From Gelidibacter algens (lineage in GTDB: Bacteria; Bacteroidota; Bacteroidia; Flavobacteriales; Flavobacteriaceae), in assembly GCF_001678675.1 (NCBI RefSeq), contig NZ_LZRN01000004.1, forward strand, positions 1 to 64,000: DNA of 64,000 nucleotides, given 5' to 3'. Numbering within the stretch: position 1 is the first letter of the stretch; every line of letters starts with the position of its first letter. Below the pieces are notes generated by a model. That model was not told the origin of the DNA. It saw only the letters and a program-made list of their open reading frames with translations, and did not search any database. Shown here one piece after another: positions 45,977 through 55,825 of the stretch. A program made the translations under genes and the position numbers.

Positions 45977-46960
45977 TTAGGACAAGCTTATGATCACTTT
46001 TCCTTGTGCTCTTCTTGTAGCAAGGTATTCATAGGCATCTATTGCATCTTCGAAAGGATAAATAAGATCTACTATTGGCTTGATATCTCCATGTTCAACC
46101 ATGGCTGTGATGGTTTTTAACTGTTCAGCATCGGGCTGCATCCAGGTTAATTTGTATATCGCTGATTTTTTATCGATCAGTTTTGATAATTTTTCAGGCA
46201 ATTTATAATCTGTCATTCCCATGTGCTTTGCGGTGTCTTCGTCTGGTGGGCCTACTATGGTGGTTACTCTTCCGCCTTCCTTAATAATTTCAAAGGCATC
46301 AAATGTGTAATCGTCCCCTAAAGTGTCAAAAACGATGTCCAAATTATTAGCAACCTCTTTATAATCTTCCGTTTTATAATCGATCACGCGGTCAGCACCC
46401 AAGGCCTTGACCCAATCTACATTTTTGCTACTGGTAGTCGTATAAACAATAGCTCCTTTAGCTTTGGCATATTGAATGGCAAAGCTACCTACACCCCCAG
46501 AGCCTGCATGAATAAGAATTCTATCATTCTCTTTGATATCGACACTTTCTAAAGCTTGTATTGCTGTGAGTCCGGTTAACGGCAATCCGGATGCTTCTTC
46601 GAAAGAACTATTTTCTGGCTTTTTAGCAACCAAATCGCTAGTAACAGCTACAAATTGCGCTATGGTACCCATTTGTTCTTGGGGTACTCTGGAATACACC
46701 TCATCACCAATTTCAAAATCGCTAACATCAGCTCCCTTTTCAACGACCACGCCGCTCACGTCATAACCAATTGTACTCGGAAGGTTTAAGGACACCTTAT
46801 CTTTTAGATGTCCTTCAACCAATTTATAATCTATAGGATTGATTGACGCAGCTTTGACTTCAACTAAAATGTCGTTAGCTTTAATAGTCGGTTTGTCTAT
46901 CTCATTGATGGATAGACTGTCTTTAATTGCGCCGTATTTTGTTATTTGTAATGCTTTCAT
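45977..46960 (-). CDS. Zinc-independent MDR-family NADP oxidoreductase (quinone oxidoreductase-like)
   Basis: The 327-residue protein has the medium-chain dehydrogenase/reductase layout: GroES-like N-terminal domain (SIGYDVSGVVVEKGADV region) and a Rossmann domain with AGSGGVGSFAIQYAKAKGA (about residues 150-168). The catalytic zinc ligands of alcohol dehydrogenases are absent, as in quinone and enoyl reductases. It probably reduces a quinone or unsaturated carbonyl with NADPH. It is a single gene on the minus strand; substrate unknown. Confidence 0.85.
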   Translation of the reverse strand: MKALQITKYGAIKDSLSINEIDKPTIKANDILVEVKAASINPIDYKLVEGHLKDKVSLNLPSTIGYDVSGVVVEKGADVSDFEIGDEVYSRVPQEQMGTIAQFVAVTSDLVAKKPENSSFEEASGLPLTGLTAIQALESVDIKENDRILIHAGSGGVGSFAIQYAKAKGAIVYTTTSSKNVDWVKALGADRVIDYKTEDYKEVANNLDIVFDTLGDDYTFDAFEIIKEGGRVTTIVGPPDEDTAKHMGMTDYKLPEKLSKLIDKKSAIYKLTWMQPDAEQLKTITAMVEHGDIKPIVDLIYPFEDAIDAYEYLATRRAQGKVIISLS

Positions 46961-47136
46961 AATAAGTTTTATTTATTTTTTAGAATTTTTACAGGTTTGC
47001 CAAACGCCAGATGGACTCAACCGCCCATACAACAAGCACTGGCCAAAAAAAAGCCTGATTAAACAAGAGTTATCATTACATAAAGTGGCTATACTTTTAA
47101 TGCGCGACCTGTCCCTTGTCTTTTTTAATAAGTACG

Positions 47137-48123
47137 TTATTTTGAAACCGATTTTTGGCTTTTATTGAAATTATTATTGATCCAATCGAACATATGTTTA
47201 TAAACCTGTTCCCTTACAGTTTTTTTTGAGAGCACTAAATCGTGCATGCCACATTCAATCACTTGCACCTTTACATCGCCATTAATTTTTTTGGCGTATG
47301 TATTAATGTCATGCACGTTTAAAACAGCATCCGCTTCCTTGAACTTCTCTGACCAATGATGTTCAGAAATTGACGTACTACTATACATTATTAGTGTGGG
47401 GACAGTTATGGTAGAATTCTGTCTCATATTTTTTTGTGCATTATGAATAGCCCTTATAAAACCTAAATTCACCTTGGGGATATCGTGTGGTTTCCAAGCC
47501 AAGGAATAGTCCCACTCTCCATACTTCTCCTTATGAAGGCTATACCCGTAACATTTTGTAAATCCTCCTGTTACCGGAATATTAGGAAAGTAGTTACCTA
47601 TAAATGATAGTATTGGGATACCTACAGTTTTTGCGAGGTCATTTAAATTAAAATCATAAAATGGACTGTTACAGATCAAGCCTTGAAATAGGTTGCTTTG
47701 TAAATGATTGATGGCGTAATTGGTGAGGATAAGTCCTCCGGTTGAATGCCCCATCAAAATGACTTTGTGGTTGTTTTCAGCTTTTATGATTTTTAAGGAA
47801 AGGTCCAATTCCTCATCATATTCCAATAGGGAAAGGACGTTGTTGAATTTTTGATGATTTAAGTATGACCTTCCATACTTTCTTAAATCTAACGCATAAA
47901 AATTATAACCATGTTCATTAAATTTTATAGCCAACTCTTTCTGAAAGAAATAATCGTTGAAACCGTGGACATATAGGATCGCCCTCTCTGATATATTAGT
48001 GGTATTCCTACGTATTAAGGTCGCAATTACATCACCTTCATAGTCATCTGTAAGCTTCAAGTTCAATTTCTTAAATCCATCACCCAGAATATCAGGATGG
48101 TAATCCTCCGTTTTATTGTCCAT
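47137..48123 (-). CDS. Alpha/beta hydrolase (monoacylglycerol lipase/PldB-like)
   Basis: The 328-residue protein has the alpha/beta-hydrolase core: oxyanion LYVHGFNDYF (about residues 68-77), nucleophile elbow LMGHSTGGLI (Ser about 128), and a catalytic His near the end (IECGMHDLVLSK, about 302). The lid-type Hydrolase_4 domain suggests a lipase or lysophospholipase. There is no signal peptide. Its neighbours give no clue to a pathway. Confidence 0.85.
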   Translation of the reverse strand: MDNKTEDYHPDILGDGFKKLNLKLTDDYEGDVIATLIRRNTTNISERAILYVHGFNDYFFQKELAIKFNEHGYNFYALDLRKYGRSYLNHQKFNNVLSLLEYDEELDLSLKIIKAENNHKVILMGHSTGGLILTNYAINHLQSNLFQGLICNSPFYDFNLNDLAKTVGIPILSFIGNYFPNIPVTGGFTKCYGYSLHKEKYGEWDYSLAWKPHDIPKVNLGFIRAIHNAQKNMRQNSTITVPTLIMYSSTSISEHHWSEKFKEADAVLNVHDINTYAKKINGDVKVQVIECGMHDLVLSKKTVREQVYKHMFDWINNNFNKSQKSVSK

Positions 48124-48798
48124 AGGTTTGTGTTCTTACATTTTCATTGCGCCTTTAAAACTTTTAGTGGTTCTTTTTAATAATTACAGTTGCTATACAG
48201 TTCGAACGGAAGCATTAACACCATAGCTTTAAAGATAGCTATTACACGAGCAATAACATATCGAATTTAAGTTTTATAAAAGATGATTTTCATTTAGGAT
48301 GAGGAGAACGACGGTAGATTTGTCCTATGAATTGAACGTAGAAAAGGTTGTCAAACGGTTTTAAGGATGGCTACTTTGTTATTCGGGTTAATTCTAATAC
48401 TTCAAGTCACACATTCTGCAGAGTGTTAGTGAAACCTTTACAATGGATACCGTATTTACAAGAAAAGACAATGGCGTTGCACCAATTAATGATTTTCACA
48501 ATTGGAATCAAAAATTAATTATTTATTTGAGTTGGTGTAATCATAACAACACCCCGAAAATCATAAATTTTGGATGTTTTCTGTTTAAACTTACGGTAGT
48601 TGATTGATAGTTTGCAAAATACCACCCTTTACTTTAGGGGATATAGGCATAAACTTAAGACCCAACAGCGAAAACTACCGTCTCTATTAAATGCTCAGCT
48701 CCCCTCTCAAATTTCTTTTTTTTAATAAAACCTCAGTTTTTATTGATATAGAAATTTTTTAATCCGAAATTGTACATTGAATGTAATAGTGTCCAAAC
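48124..48798. other. 675-bp gap with no recognised gene
   Basis: The segment shows a 54-codon frame at 48443-48607 (plus strand, starting MDTVFTRKDNGV) without recognisable domain, and a 9-bp inverted repeat ACGGTAGTT (48593-48601) with its complement at 48673-48681. The preceding stops and AT-rich composition suggest decayed DNA. No RNA gene or terminator is evident. Confidence 0.4.
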
Positions 48799-50133
48799 AT
48801 GAGTAAAGTTATCCAGAGTGTAAGTGCGTTTTTTAAAAAAGATTCCGCCACCGGTATATTATTGATTGTAGCTACGGTATCAGCCTTGATTGTTGCAAAT
48901 ACACCCATGAGAGGTTTCTACGAGCATATGATGGAGCTAAAATTTGGAATGGGATTTAAAGATGTCTATATTTCTAAGACAATGCACCACTGGGTTAATG
49001 ACGGCTTGATGGCGCTGTTTTTTTTAGCGGTGGGTCTCGAAATTAAGAGCGAACTGAAATTTGGTAGTTTGACATCTTTTAAATCTGCCATATTTCCTGT
49101 GGCTGCAGCAGTTAGCGGGGCGCTATTTCCGGCACTTATATATTTTGCGTTCAATCAAGGCACTGACTATGTAAAGGGTTGGGCAATACCGATGGCTACA
49201 GATATTGCTTTTGTTATTGGAATCATAGCCATACTTGGCTCCAGAATGCCGTCATGGGCAAAAGTTTTTATCACTACCATTGCCGTGGTAGACGATCTTA
49301 TTGCCGTGTTGGTCATCGCATTTTTTTATACTGAAGAAATACACTGGAATGCACTGGGGTTAGCGGGTGGTTGCACACTCGTACTGCTTGTTTTTAATCG
49401 TGCAAGAGTGAACAGATTGACACCCTACCTTGTTGTTGGTTTTATAATGTGGTGGGCTGTATTGGCCTCTGGTATTCATGCCACGATTGCCGGTGTTATC
49501 TTGGCGTTGACGGTGCCTTTGCGCCGGGAATGGAAGATTGGAAAAATAAAGAGATTTGCGCTACGCGGTTACCATCTCTTTAAACAAGCAAAAGACCACA
49601 AACTTGCAATGACCAGTCCAGAAGTCCATCGCTATCTCGAAAACACACAACGTGAGATGGAGTCGCCGTTGAAGCGATTGGAACGGAAACTGCATGCGCC
49701 AGTGTACTTTTTCATCATGCCACTCTTCGCATTCGTCAATGCAGGCATTGTATTTAATTCTGAGATTTTGAATCAAGCCTTCCATTTGCCCATCACGTGG
49801 GGAACAATTTTCGGTCTCGTATTGGGGAAACCCATAGGGATTATGCTAGCCATCTGGATCCTCTTGAAGTTTTTCTATAAACACATGCCTCAAACTCCTG
49901 AAATATGGCGACTTCTTTTTGGGATTTCCCTTCTTTGTGGCATCGGTTTTACAATGTCACTTTTTATTGTAACCCTTTCTTTTGACGACCAAGTTATTCA
50001 GGAAGAGGCTAAAATTGGAATTCTTGTCGCTTCTATTTTGAGTGGATTATTGGGCTATCTGATTTTACATTACGCCACAAGAAAACCAGAAGCAATTACG
50101 AGAGATAAGATCAGCATCACCGGACATTATTAA
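48799..50133 (+). CDS. nhaA: Na+/H+ antiporter NhaA
   Basis: The 444-residue membrane protein shows the NhaA family sequence: MHHWVNDGLMALFFLAVGLEI in the early helices, PMATDIAFVIGIIAI with the Asp of the ion pathway, and AVVDDLIAVLVIAFFY with the paired Asp residues (family Asp163/Asp164). It exchanges Na+ for H+ at the inner membrane, expected in marine bacteria. A cytoplasmic loop around residues 255-305 (EVHRYLENTQREMESPLKRLE) is longer than in E. coli NhaA. It seems to be a single-gene unit. Confidence 0.95.
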   Translation: MSKVIQSVSAFFKKDSATGILLIVATVSALIVANTPMRGFYEHMMELKFGMGFKDVYISKTMHHWVNDGLMALFFLAVGLEIKSELKFGSLTSFKSAIFPVAAAVSGALFPALIYFAFNQGTDYVKGWAIPMATDIAFVIGIIAILGSRMPSWAKVFITTIAVVDDLIAVLVIAFFYTEEIHWNALGLAGGCTLVLLVFNRARVNRLTPYLVVGFIMWWAVLASGIHATIAGVILALTVPLRREWKIGKIKRFALRGYHLFKQAKDHKLAMTSPEVHRYLENTQREMESPLKRLERKLHAPVYFFIMPLFAFVNAGIVFNSEILNQAFHLPITWGTIFGLVLGKPIGIMLAIWILLKFFYKHMPQTPEIWRLLFGISLLCGIGFTMSLFIVTLSFDDQVIQEEAKIGILVASILSGLLGYLILHYATRKPEAITRDKISITGHY

Positions 50134-50610
50134 ACCTAGTCTACATTACCATATTTGAGTGGTTAGTCCCTTTCTTTTTAAATCAAGTGATGTGTTGATT
50201 TTGGGTAGTCAGAGGGTGTCCAATTGTATTTACAACTAACTTTTTAAGCTTTAGAAATGGTCTTAGGTAAAAGCACCTGAGAAAGCTGCCACCTGCCTTC
50301 AACTGGTTTAAATACTTAAATTGAATTGGAAAACAAATTCCATTTGTCAACTTTGATGAGGTCAATCAGTATGGATGTGGTTCATTTTTATACGGATATG
50401 ATTAACAATGAGCGATAATATACCTAACTTTATAGACCTCAGATTTGATCCTGCAATTCTAAAAGAGTATCCGAACATCAAAATTTAATAAACTACTTAA
50501 ATCGTATGCTTATTAAATGTTCGTTACGCCTTCTCGTTTTGAAGGTAATTGAATGTTTTAAAACTACTCATAGAACCACCACTGTTCACTAATATTTAAA
50601 TCCTAATTCT
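50134..50610. other. 476-bp gap upstream of the aconitase gene
   Basis: No gene is supported. A 26-codon frame at 50408-50488 (MSDNIPNFIDLRFDPAILKE and a few more) reads like protein but has no partner or domain; it could be the trace of a decayed gene. Promoter elements for the aconitase gene should lie here, but I see no clear box. Confidence 0.4.
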
Positions 50611-53391
50611 ATGGAAAAAGATATATTTAAAACTAAAAAGCAATTGGATATTGACGGCATAAGCTATGACTATTACAGTCTTGAAGAACTCGCCAGTCAA
50701 GGTCATGACATTGACAAACTACCATTTTCCATTCGTATTCTTTTGGAAAACGTATTGCGTAACTTTGACGATTTTTCGGTAACTAAAGAGAATATCGAAA
50801 CGCTTCTCAACTGGAAACCAAAGGGGTCAGATAAAGATATTCCTTTTAAACCTGCCCGTGTATTGATGCAGGATTTTACAGGAGTTCCAGCGGTTGTAGA
50901 TATTGCTGCCCTGAGGGCGGAGGTGGCACGTAAGGGCAAAGATCCCAATACGATCAATCCGCTAGTACCCGTAGATTTGGTGGTTGACCATTCTGTACAG
51001 GTCGATTATTTTGGTACGGAGTATTCCTATCAGCGGAACATGGAAGAAGAATATAAACGCAATAAAGAACGCTATCAGTTTTTAAAATGGGCGCAGCAAT
51101 CCTTTGATAATTTTAGCGTGGTTCCACCCGGAATGGGGATATGCCATCAAATTAATTTGGAATATTTCTCTAAAGGTGTGATTGAGCGTAACGGGGAATT
51201 GTTTCCAGACACTTTGGTGGGTACAGATAGCCATACACCAATGGTCAATGGCATTGGCGTTGTGGCTTGGGGTGTTGGTGGTATTGAAGCCGAAGCTGCC
51301 ATTTTAGGCCAACCGCTCTATTTTATCATGCCAGAAGTCATCGGTCTGAAATTGACAGGGAAATTGCCCTTGGGTTCTACGGCGACCGATTTGGTATTGA
51401 CTATTGCAAACATCTTAAGAAAGCAAGGTGTCGTAGGTAAATTTGTTGAGGTTTTTGGCCCAGGACTAGATTATTTGTCAGTGCCAGATAGAGCGACAAT
51501 TGGTAATATGTCTCCAGAATTTGGATGTACAATTACCTATTTCCCAATTGATGACAAAACCTTGAAGTATATGCGAGAAAGCAATCGCTCAGAAAAACAG
51601 ATCAAATTGGTTGAGACCTATTGTAAGGCTAATATGCTATGGCGAAAAGATGAAGACCGCATCAACTATACTGAAGTTGTGGAGTTGGATGTCTCAACAA
51701 TTGAGCCTACGGTTGCAGGTCCAAAACGTCCTCAGGATAAAATACTTTTGAAGGATTTTAAACCGAAATTTATTGATTTGTTGAGCTCCTCTTTTGAACG
51801 TGAATATATAGAACATGAAGAGCGGGAATCTGTGATCCGATGGAAAAATGAAGGAGGAAATCAACCGGTGGCGGCACCTAAGGAAATGCCAGAAGAAACT
51901 AAAATTGAGACTGAAGAACAGAACGGACTTAAAACGGTATGGATTGATAAAGGAGAGCAAAAATTTTCATTGTCAGACGGTTCCGTAGTTATCGCTGCTA
52001 TTACCTCTTGTACCAATACTTCCAATCCGTTTGTGATGATTGGGGCTGGTTTGGTGGCAAAAAAAGCAAGGGAACATGGAATTGACGTCAAACCTTGGGT
52101 AAAGACATCATTGGCACCAGGTTCTAAGGTGGTTACGGATTATTTGATACGAGCCGATTTGTTAAAAGATTTGGAAGCCTTACAATTCCATTTGGTGGGC
52201 TACGGATGTACCTCCTGTATTGGTAATTCAGGACCGTTACCGCCCGCTATTGCCAAAGCTGTAGATGCAAATCAATTGGTGGTGTGCTCAGTGCTTTCGG
52301 GAAATCGAAATTTTGAGGCGCGCGTCCATCCGCAGGTAAAGATGAATTACCTCATGTCACCCATGTTAGTGGTTGCTTTTGCAATTGCAGGGCGTGTAGA
52401 TATTGACTTGATCAACGATCCCATCAGTCATGATAAAAATCAATTGCCTGTGTATCTAAAAGATATTTGGCCAACCGATGATGAAATTAATGCGGTACTC
52501 AAGGAAGTCCTCACGCCTAAGGATTTTGATAAGAACTATTCAGAGATTTTTGATGGGAATGAGATTTGGAGAAACTTGGAGATCCCAACGGGCAAATTAT
52601 ATGAATGGGACATAGAATCCACTTATATTAAGGAAATTCCATTCTTTAAAGATATTTCAGATGTACCTCCGAAACTTCAAAATATTGAAAATGCGCGGGC
52701 ACTTTTAGTGTTGGGAGATAGTATTACCACAGATCATATTTCTCCAGCGGGCTCCTTCAATGAGCATTCTGCCGCTGGACAGTATTTAATTGAAAAAGGC
52801 GTCAAGAAAGAAGCGTTTAACTCTTACGGAAGCCGCAGAGGTAATGATGAAGTCATGGTGCGCGGTACCTTCGCAAATGTACGGATCAACAATAAACTTT
52901 CTGAAAAGGAAGGTGGCTACACCACGCATTTACCATCTGGCAATGAAATGACCGTTTATGAAGCGGCGGTTAAGTACCGGGAAGATGCAACGCCTTTGGT
53001 AGTGCTTGCCGGAAAGGAATATGGAAGTGGATCATCTCGAGATTGGGCTGCAAAAGGCACATTCTTGTTGGGAATTAAAGCGATATTGACAGAGAGTTAT
53101 GAGCGCATCCATAGAAGTAATTTAGTAGGTCTCGGCGTTTTACCATTGCAATATGAAGCAGGCGAATCGGCTGAAAAATTAGGATTGACAGGAACAGAGA
53201 CATTTACAATCACCGGAATTTCCGAAGGATTATCGCCATCAAAGTTGGTGGATATCATCGCAAAAAATGAAAAAGGTGAAACGATAAAATTTAAGGCCAT
53301 TGCCAGATTGGATTCTTTAATAGAAATTGAATATTACCGAAACGGGGGGATCCTTCAGTATGTACTCCGTCAGTTTTTGGAGAAGGAGTAG
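50611..53391 (+). CDS. acnA: Aconitate hydratase AcnA
   Basis: The 926-residue protein is of the AcnA/IRP1 type: cluster cysteines in ITSCTNTSNP (about 470) and GYGCTSCIGNSG (about 535-546), substrate-binding VVDHSVQVD and SRDWAAKG (about 812-819) in the swivelling C-terminal domain. It isomerises citrate to isocitrate in the TCA cycle through a 4Fe-4S cluster. Length is normal (about 900). There are no TCA neighbours. Confidence 0.95.
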   Translation: MEKDIFKTKKQLDIDGISYDYYSLEELASQGHDIDKLPFSIRILLENVLRNFDDFSVTKENIETLLNWKPKGSDKDIPFKPARVLMQDFTGVPAVVDIAALRAEVARKGKDPNTINPLVPVDLVVDHSVQVDYFGTEYSYQRNMEEEYKRNKERYQFLKWAQQSFDNFSVVPPGMGICHQINLEYFSKGVIERNGELFPDTLVGTDSHTPMVNGIGVVAWGVGGIEAEAAILGQPLYFIMPEVIGLKLTGKLPLGSTATDLVLTIANILRKQGVVGKFVEVFGPGLDYLSVPDRATIGNMSPEFGCTITYFPIDDKTLKYMRESNRSEKQIKLVETYCKANMLWRKDEDRINYTEVVELDVSTIEPTVAGPKRPQDKILLKDFKPKFIDLLSSSFEREYIEHEERESVIRWKNEGGNQPVAAPKEMPEETKIETEEQNGLKTVWIDKGEQKFSLSDGSVVIAAITSCTNTSNPFVMIGAGLVAKKAREHGIDVKPWVKTSLAPGSKVVTDYLIRADLLKDLEALQFHLVGYGCTSCIGNSGPLPPAIAKAVDANQLVVCSVLSGNRNFEARVHPQVKMNYLMSPMLVVAFAIAGRVDIDLINDPISHDKNQLPVYLKDIWPTDDEINAVLKEVLTPKDFDKNYSEIFDGNEIWRNLEIPTGKLYEWDIESTYIKEIPFFKDISDVPPKLQNIENARALLVLGDSITTDHISPAGSFNEHSAAGQYLIEKGVKKEAFNSYGSRRGNDEVMVRGTFANVRINNKLSEKEGGYTTHLPSGNEMTVYEAAVKYREDATPLVVLAGKEYGSGSSRDWAAKGTFLLGIKAILTESYERIHRSNLVGLGVLPLQYEAGESAEKLGLTGTETFTITGISEGLSPSKLVDIIAKNEKGETIKFKAIARLDSLIEIEYYRNGGILQYVLRQFLEKE

Positions 53392-53463
53392 GAGTTTAGC
53401 CAAATAGTAATGAATTTCGAATAAGGGATAACACTAACAAATAAAGAATTATAATTGAAGTAT

Positions 53464-53808
53464 ATGAAAACAGCATCGCTCACACAAAATATAGAATATC
53501 ATGAAAGCAAACCGACCATAAAAGTCTTAATGGAAACCGAAACCGGAAAAGAAATTAGGATTGCTTTTAAAACGGGACAGGTTATGAAAAAACACCAAAC
53601 ACCGTTCCCTATCGTAGTTGAAATCTTTGAAGGTCAAATTGACTTTGGTGTCGATGACAAAATACTTGCGTTGGCCAAAGGTGATTTAGTGGCTTTGGAT
53701 GGGGATGTGCCACATGATTTGACTGCCGTAAAGGACAGTATTGTAAGATTAAGCCTGAATAAGGCAGATTCATCGCAACGCGTGGAAGATGTTGCCAATA
53801 AGGCGTAG
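53464..53808 (+). CDS. Cupin-domain protein
   Basis: The 114-residue protein is a single cupin barrel: KHQTPFPIVVEIFEGQIDF (cupin motif 1 region) and LAKGDLVALDGDVPHDLTA (motif 2). I choose the ATG at 53464, as the frame begins with a non-ATG three codons earlier. Small cupins like this often occur in Flavobacteriia beside respiratory or ferredoxin-reductase genes; here a decayed reductase lies just downstream. The ligand and function are unknown. Confidence 0.82.
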   Translation: MKTASLTQNIEYHESKPTIKVLMETETGKEIRIAFKTGQVMKKHQTPFPIVVEIFEGQIDFGVDDKILALAKGDLVALDGDVPHDLTAVKDSIVRLSLNKADSSQRVEDVANKA

Positions 53809-53918
53809 CATTCTTTAAATATCCTACGTTAAGCAGATATTACACCTTAAAACGTTAGACAAATTTCAGGAAAAATACATGTATGAAAGACCAGGTCGTA
53901 TAAGCAAAATCAATCAGT

Positions 53919-54261
53919 CACGCCACACACGTTGTGTTGCATATTAGAACCGAATAACCCGAGGGGCTGGAATTAAAACCTTTGCCTATGCTGAAGAAGA
54001 CACATTTATAGCTGGTGGTGCAGGTGTGACTCCTTTATTGCAATTTTGAGATATTTGAAATCACATGACTATTTTATCACAAGAAACTGTTGAGGGCATG
54101 GGGAAGGGAGACATCATGAAAAATTTCTTGAAAAACTCCCAACTAGCCTATGACCAACCATTTTACATGTGCGGTCTACCACTTATGATGGAAGCATTGA
54201 AGAGCAACTGTCTAACTTAAAGGTTAAGAAAGGTCAAATCGTTTATAATGCGCCTTCATAA
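53919..54261 (+). pseudogene. Decayed FAD/NAD(P) ferredoxin-reductase-like gene
   Basis: Fragments of one family appear in order but in different frames: THVVLHIRTE then PEGLELKP (FAD-domain start), TFAYAEEDTFIAGGAGVTP (NAD-binding glycine motif), PFYMCGLPLMMEAL, and IEEQLSNLKVKKGQIVYNAP with stop at 54259. Stops at 53957 and between segments, frameshifts and missing intervening sequence show it cannot be translated. The downstream stretch 54262-54591 shows no recognisable gene. Confidence 0.75.
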
Positions 54262-54591
54262 ACTGATGCGTATCCTGTTTTAGCCTTTAGTATTTGCTAT
54301 GTTGATGTCGCTTAACGGGATGTCTAATTGGATCCCTAAAATACTCGGAACTGATTTATATAACACATGGTTTAGCACATCATTAACCTCCTATTTTGTT
54401 AACTATAAAGTAAATAGAACTGCTTTGCGGGATTGATTTAAATTTCTAAAATCTAAATTTAAAATTTTTCAAAAAAATTCAATTGAATAGAACTATAAAC
54501 GTTAATTTTAACTGCCATGTTTGCTTAAGAGGAATATGATTTTTTTGCCCTGAACTGACTTTAAAATAAATAAACTAACTAAATTGAACAG

Positions 54592-55647
54592 ATGATTGAG
54601 GTTATTAAAGATAAGAATCAGTGGATTGAACAATTATCGCTGATTGAAAATCTAGATTTTCATCATACTTATGATTATCACGATCTTTCTAAAAAGGAGG
54701 ATGAGTTGCCGATACTTATAAAATATACAGAAGGACTTACCTCTTTAGCATTACCGTTACTTATAAGAAGTATTAAAAACTCTGACTATAAGGATGCTAC
54801 CTCAGTATATGGGTATGCCGGAATATTGACTTTAAATTTAGATCAACATTTTAATAGAGACGATTTTTATAAAGAACTCAATGTGTTTTTCAATGATCAT
54901 AAAATCGTATCGGTTTTTTCAAGACTGCATCCTTATTTAGAATATCAAGAAGCGCTACTTGGAGGATTGGGAACTATTACCACGCTAGGCAAGGTGGTGT
55001 ACATTGATTTGAAAGATAGTTTAGAAAATCAGAGAAATATGTTTAACCGAAGAATGAAAACATATTTAAACAAATCTCGTAAGACTTGTAAGGTCATAGA
55101 AAGTAAGTTGCCAAATCATCTGGAATCATTTATTCATTTGTATCATGATAATATGAGGCGTGTAGATGCTGATGACAGCTATTACTTTGATAAAAATTAC
55201 TTTGATCGGCTGATGTCAAGCAAAGAATTTAAATCAAGGTTGATGTTGTGTCTCCATATTGAAACAGAAACGGTTATCGGAGGTGCTTTATTTATAGAAA
55301 AAGGAAAGATGGTGCAATACCATTTATCAGGTCTTGATGATGATTACTTTGACCTCAACCCAATTAAGCTCATTATAGATGAAATGCGTATCCAATCCAC
55401 ACAACAGCAATTTGAATTTTTAAATCTAGGTGGCGGCAGAGGTAGCAAAGAGGATTCACTTTTTACATTTAAGACGAGTTTTTCAAAACACTTTAAAGAA
55501 TTTAAAATATGGAAGTACGTTGTTAATGAAAAGGTGTACAGAACTCTTGTAGAAAAACATTTAGGAACACGTTCAGAAACTGAGGTTTCAAACGATGATT
55601 TTTTTCCAGCTTATCGTTTGGAAAATGAACATCAAAAATTTGAGTAG
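54592..55647 (+). CDS. FemAB-like/GNAT-fold acyltransferase
   Basis: The 351-residue protein has the FemAB-like/BioF2-like double-GNAT arrangement: the N-terminal part with ENLDFHHTYDYHDLS, a central NRRMKTYLNKSRK stretch, and a C-terminal half with GGALFIEKGKMVQYHLSGLDD and LNLGGGRGSKEDSLFTFKTS, matching the C-terminal motif of the family. Members add amino acids to peptidoglycan or lipid carriers or transfer acyl groups in surface polysaccharide synthesis. No partner genes are near, so the substrate is unknown. It is convergent with the amylase gene and shares a terminator. Confidence 0.75.
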   Translation: MIEVIKDKNQWIEQLSLIENLDFHHTYDYHDLSKKEDELPILIKYTEGLTSLALPLLIRSIKNSDYKDATSVYGYAGILTLNLDQHFNRDDFYKELNVFFNDHKIVSVFSRLHPYLEYQEALLGGLGTITTLGKVVYIDLKDSLENQRNMFNRRMKTYLNKSRKTCKVIESKLPNHLESFIHLYHDNMRRVDADDSYYFDKNYFDRLMSSKEFKSRLMLCLHIETETVIGGALFIEKGKMVQYHLSGLDDDYFDLNPIKLIIDEMRIQSTQQQFEFLNLGGGRGSKEDSLFTFKTSFSKHFKEFKIWKYVVNEKVYRTLVEKHLGTRSETEVSNDDFFPAYRLENEHQKFE

Positions 55648-55774
55648 TGTGGTTATGGATGCTCTTTGAGAATTCTTATAAACAGTTGTCAAAAGTAAAA
55701 AATAGTTAATCTTATACGGCCTGGTTTTTGAAAATGGGTTTTGAAATGGACTCATGACGGTTTTACATATATGA

Positions 55775-55812
55775 AAAAGCTTCCCTTTTTAAGAGAAGCT
55801 TTTCTTTTTTTA
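55775..55812. terminator. Bidirectional hairpin terminator
   Basis: AAAAGCTTC (55775-55783) pairs with GAAGCTTTT (55795-55803) followed by T-rich sequence. It lies between the convergent FemAB-like and amylase genes; A-rich sequence on the other side lets it act in both directions. Confidence 0.8.
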
Positions 55813-55825
55813 ACCTAAAATCAAA

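Noticed and set aside
48443-48607. 54-codon plus-strand frame in the NhaA upstream gap
   Set aside because: No domain, partner or start signal; listed only as content of the gap.
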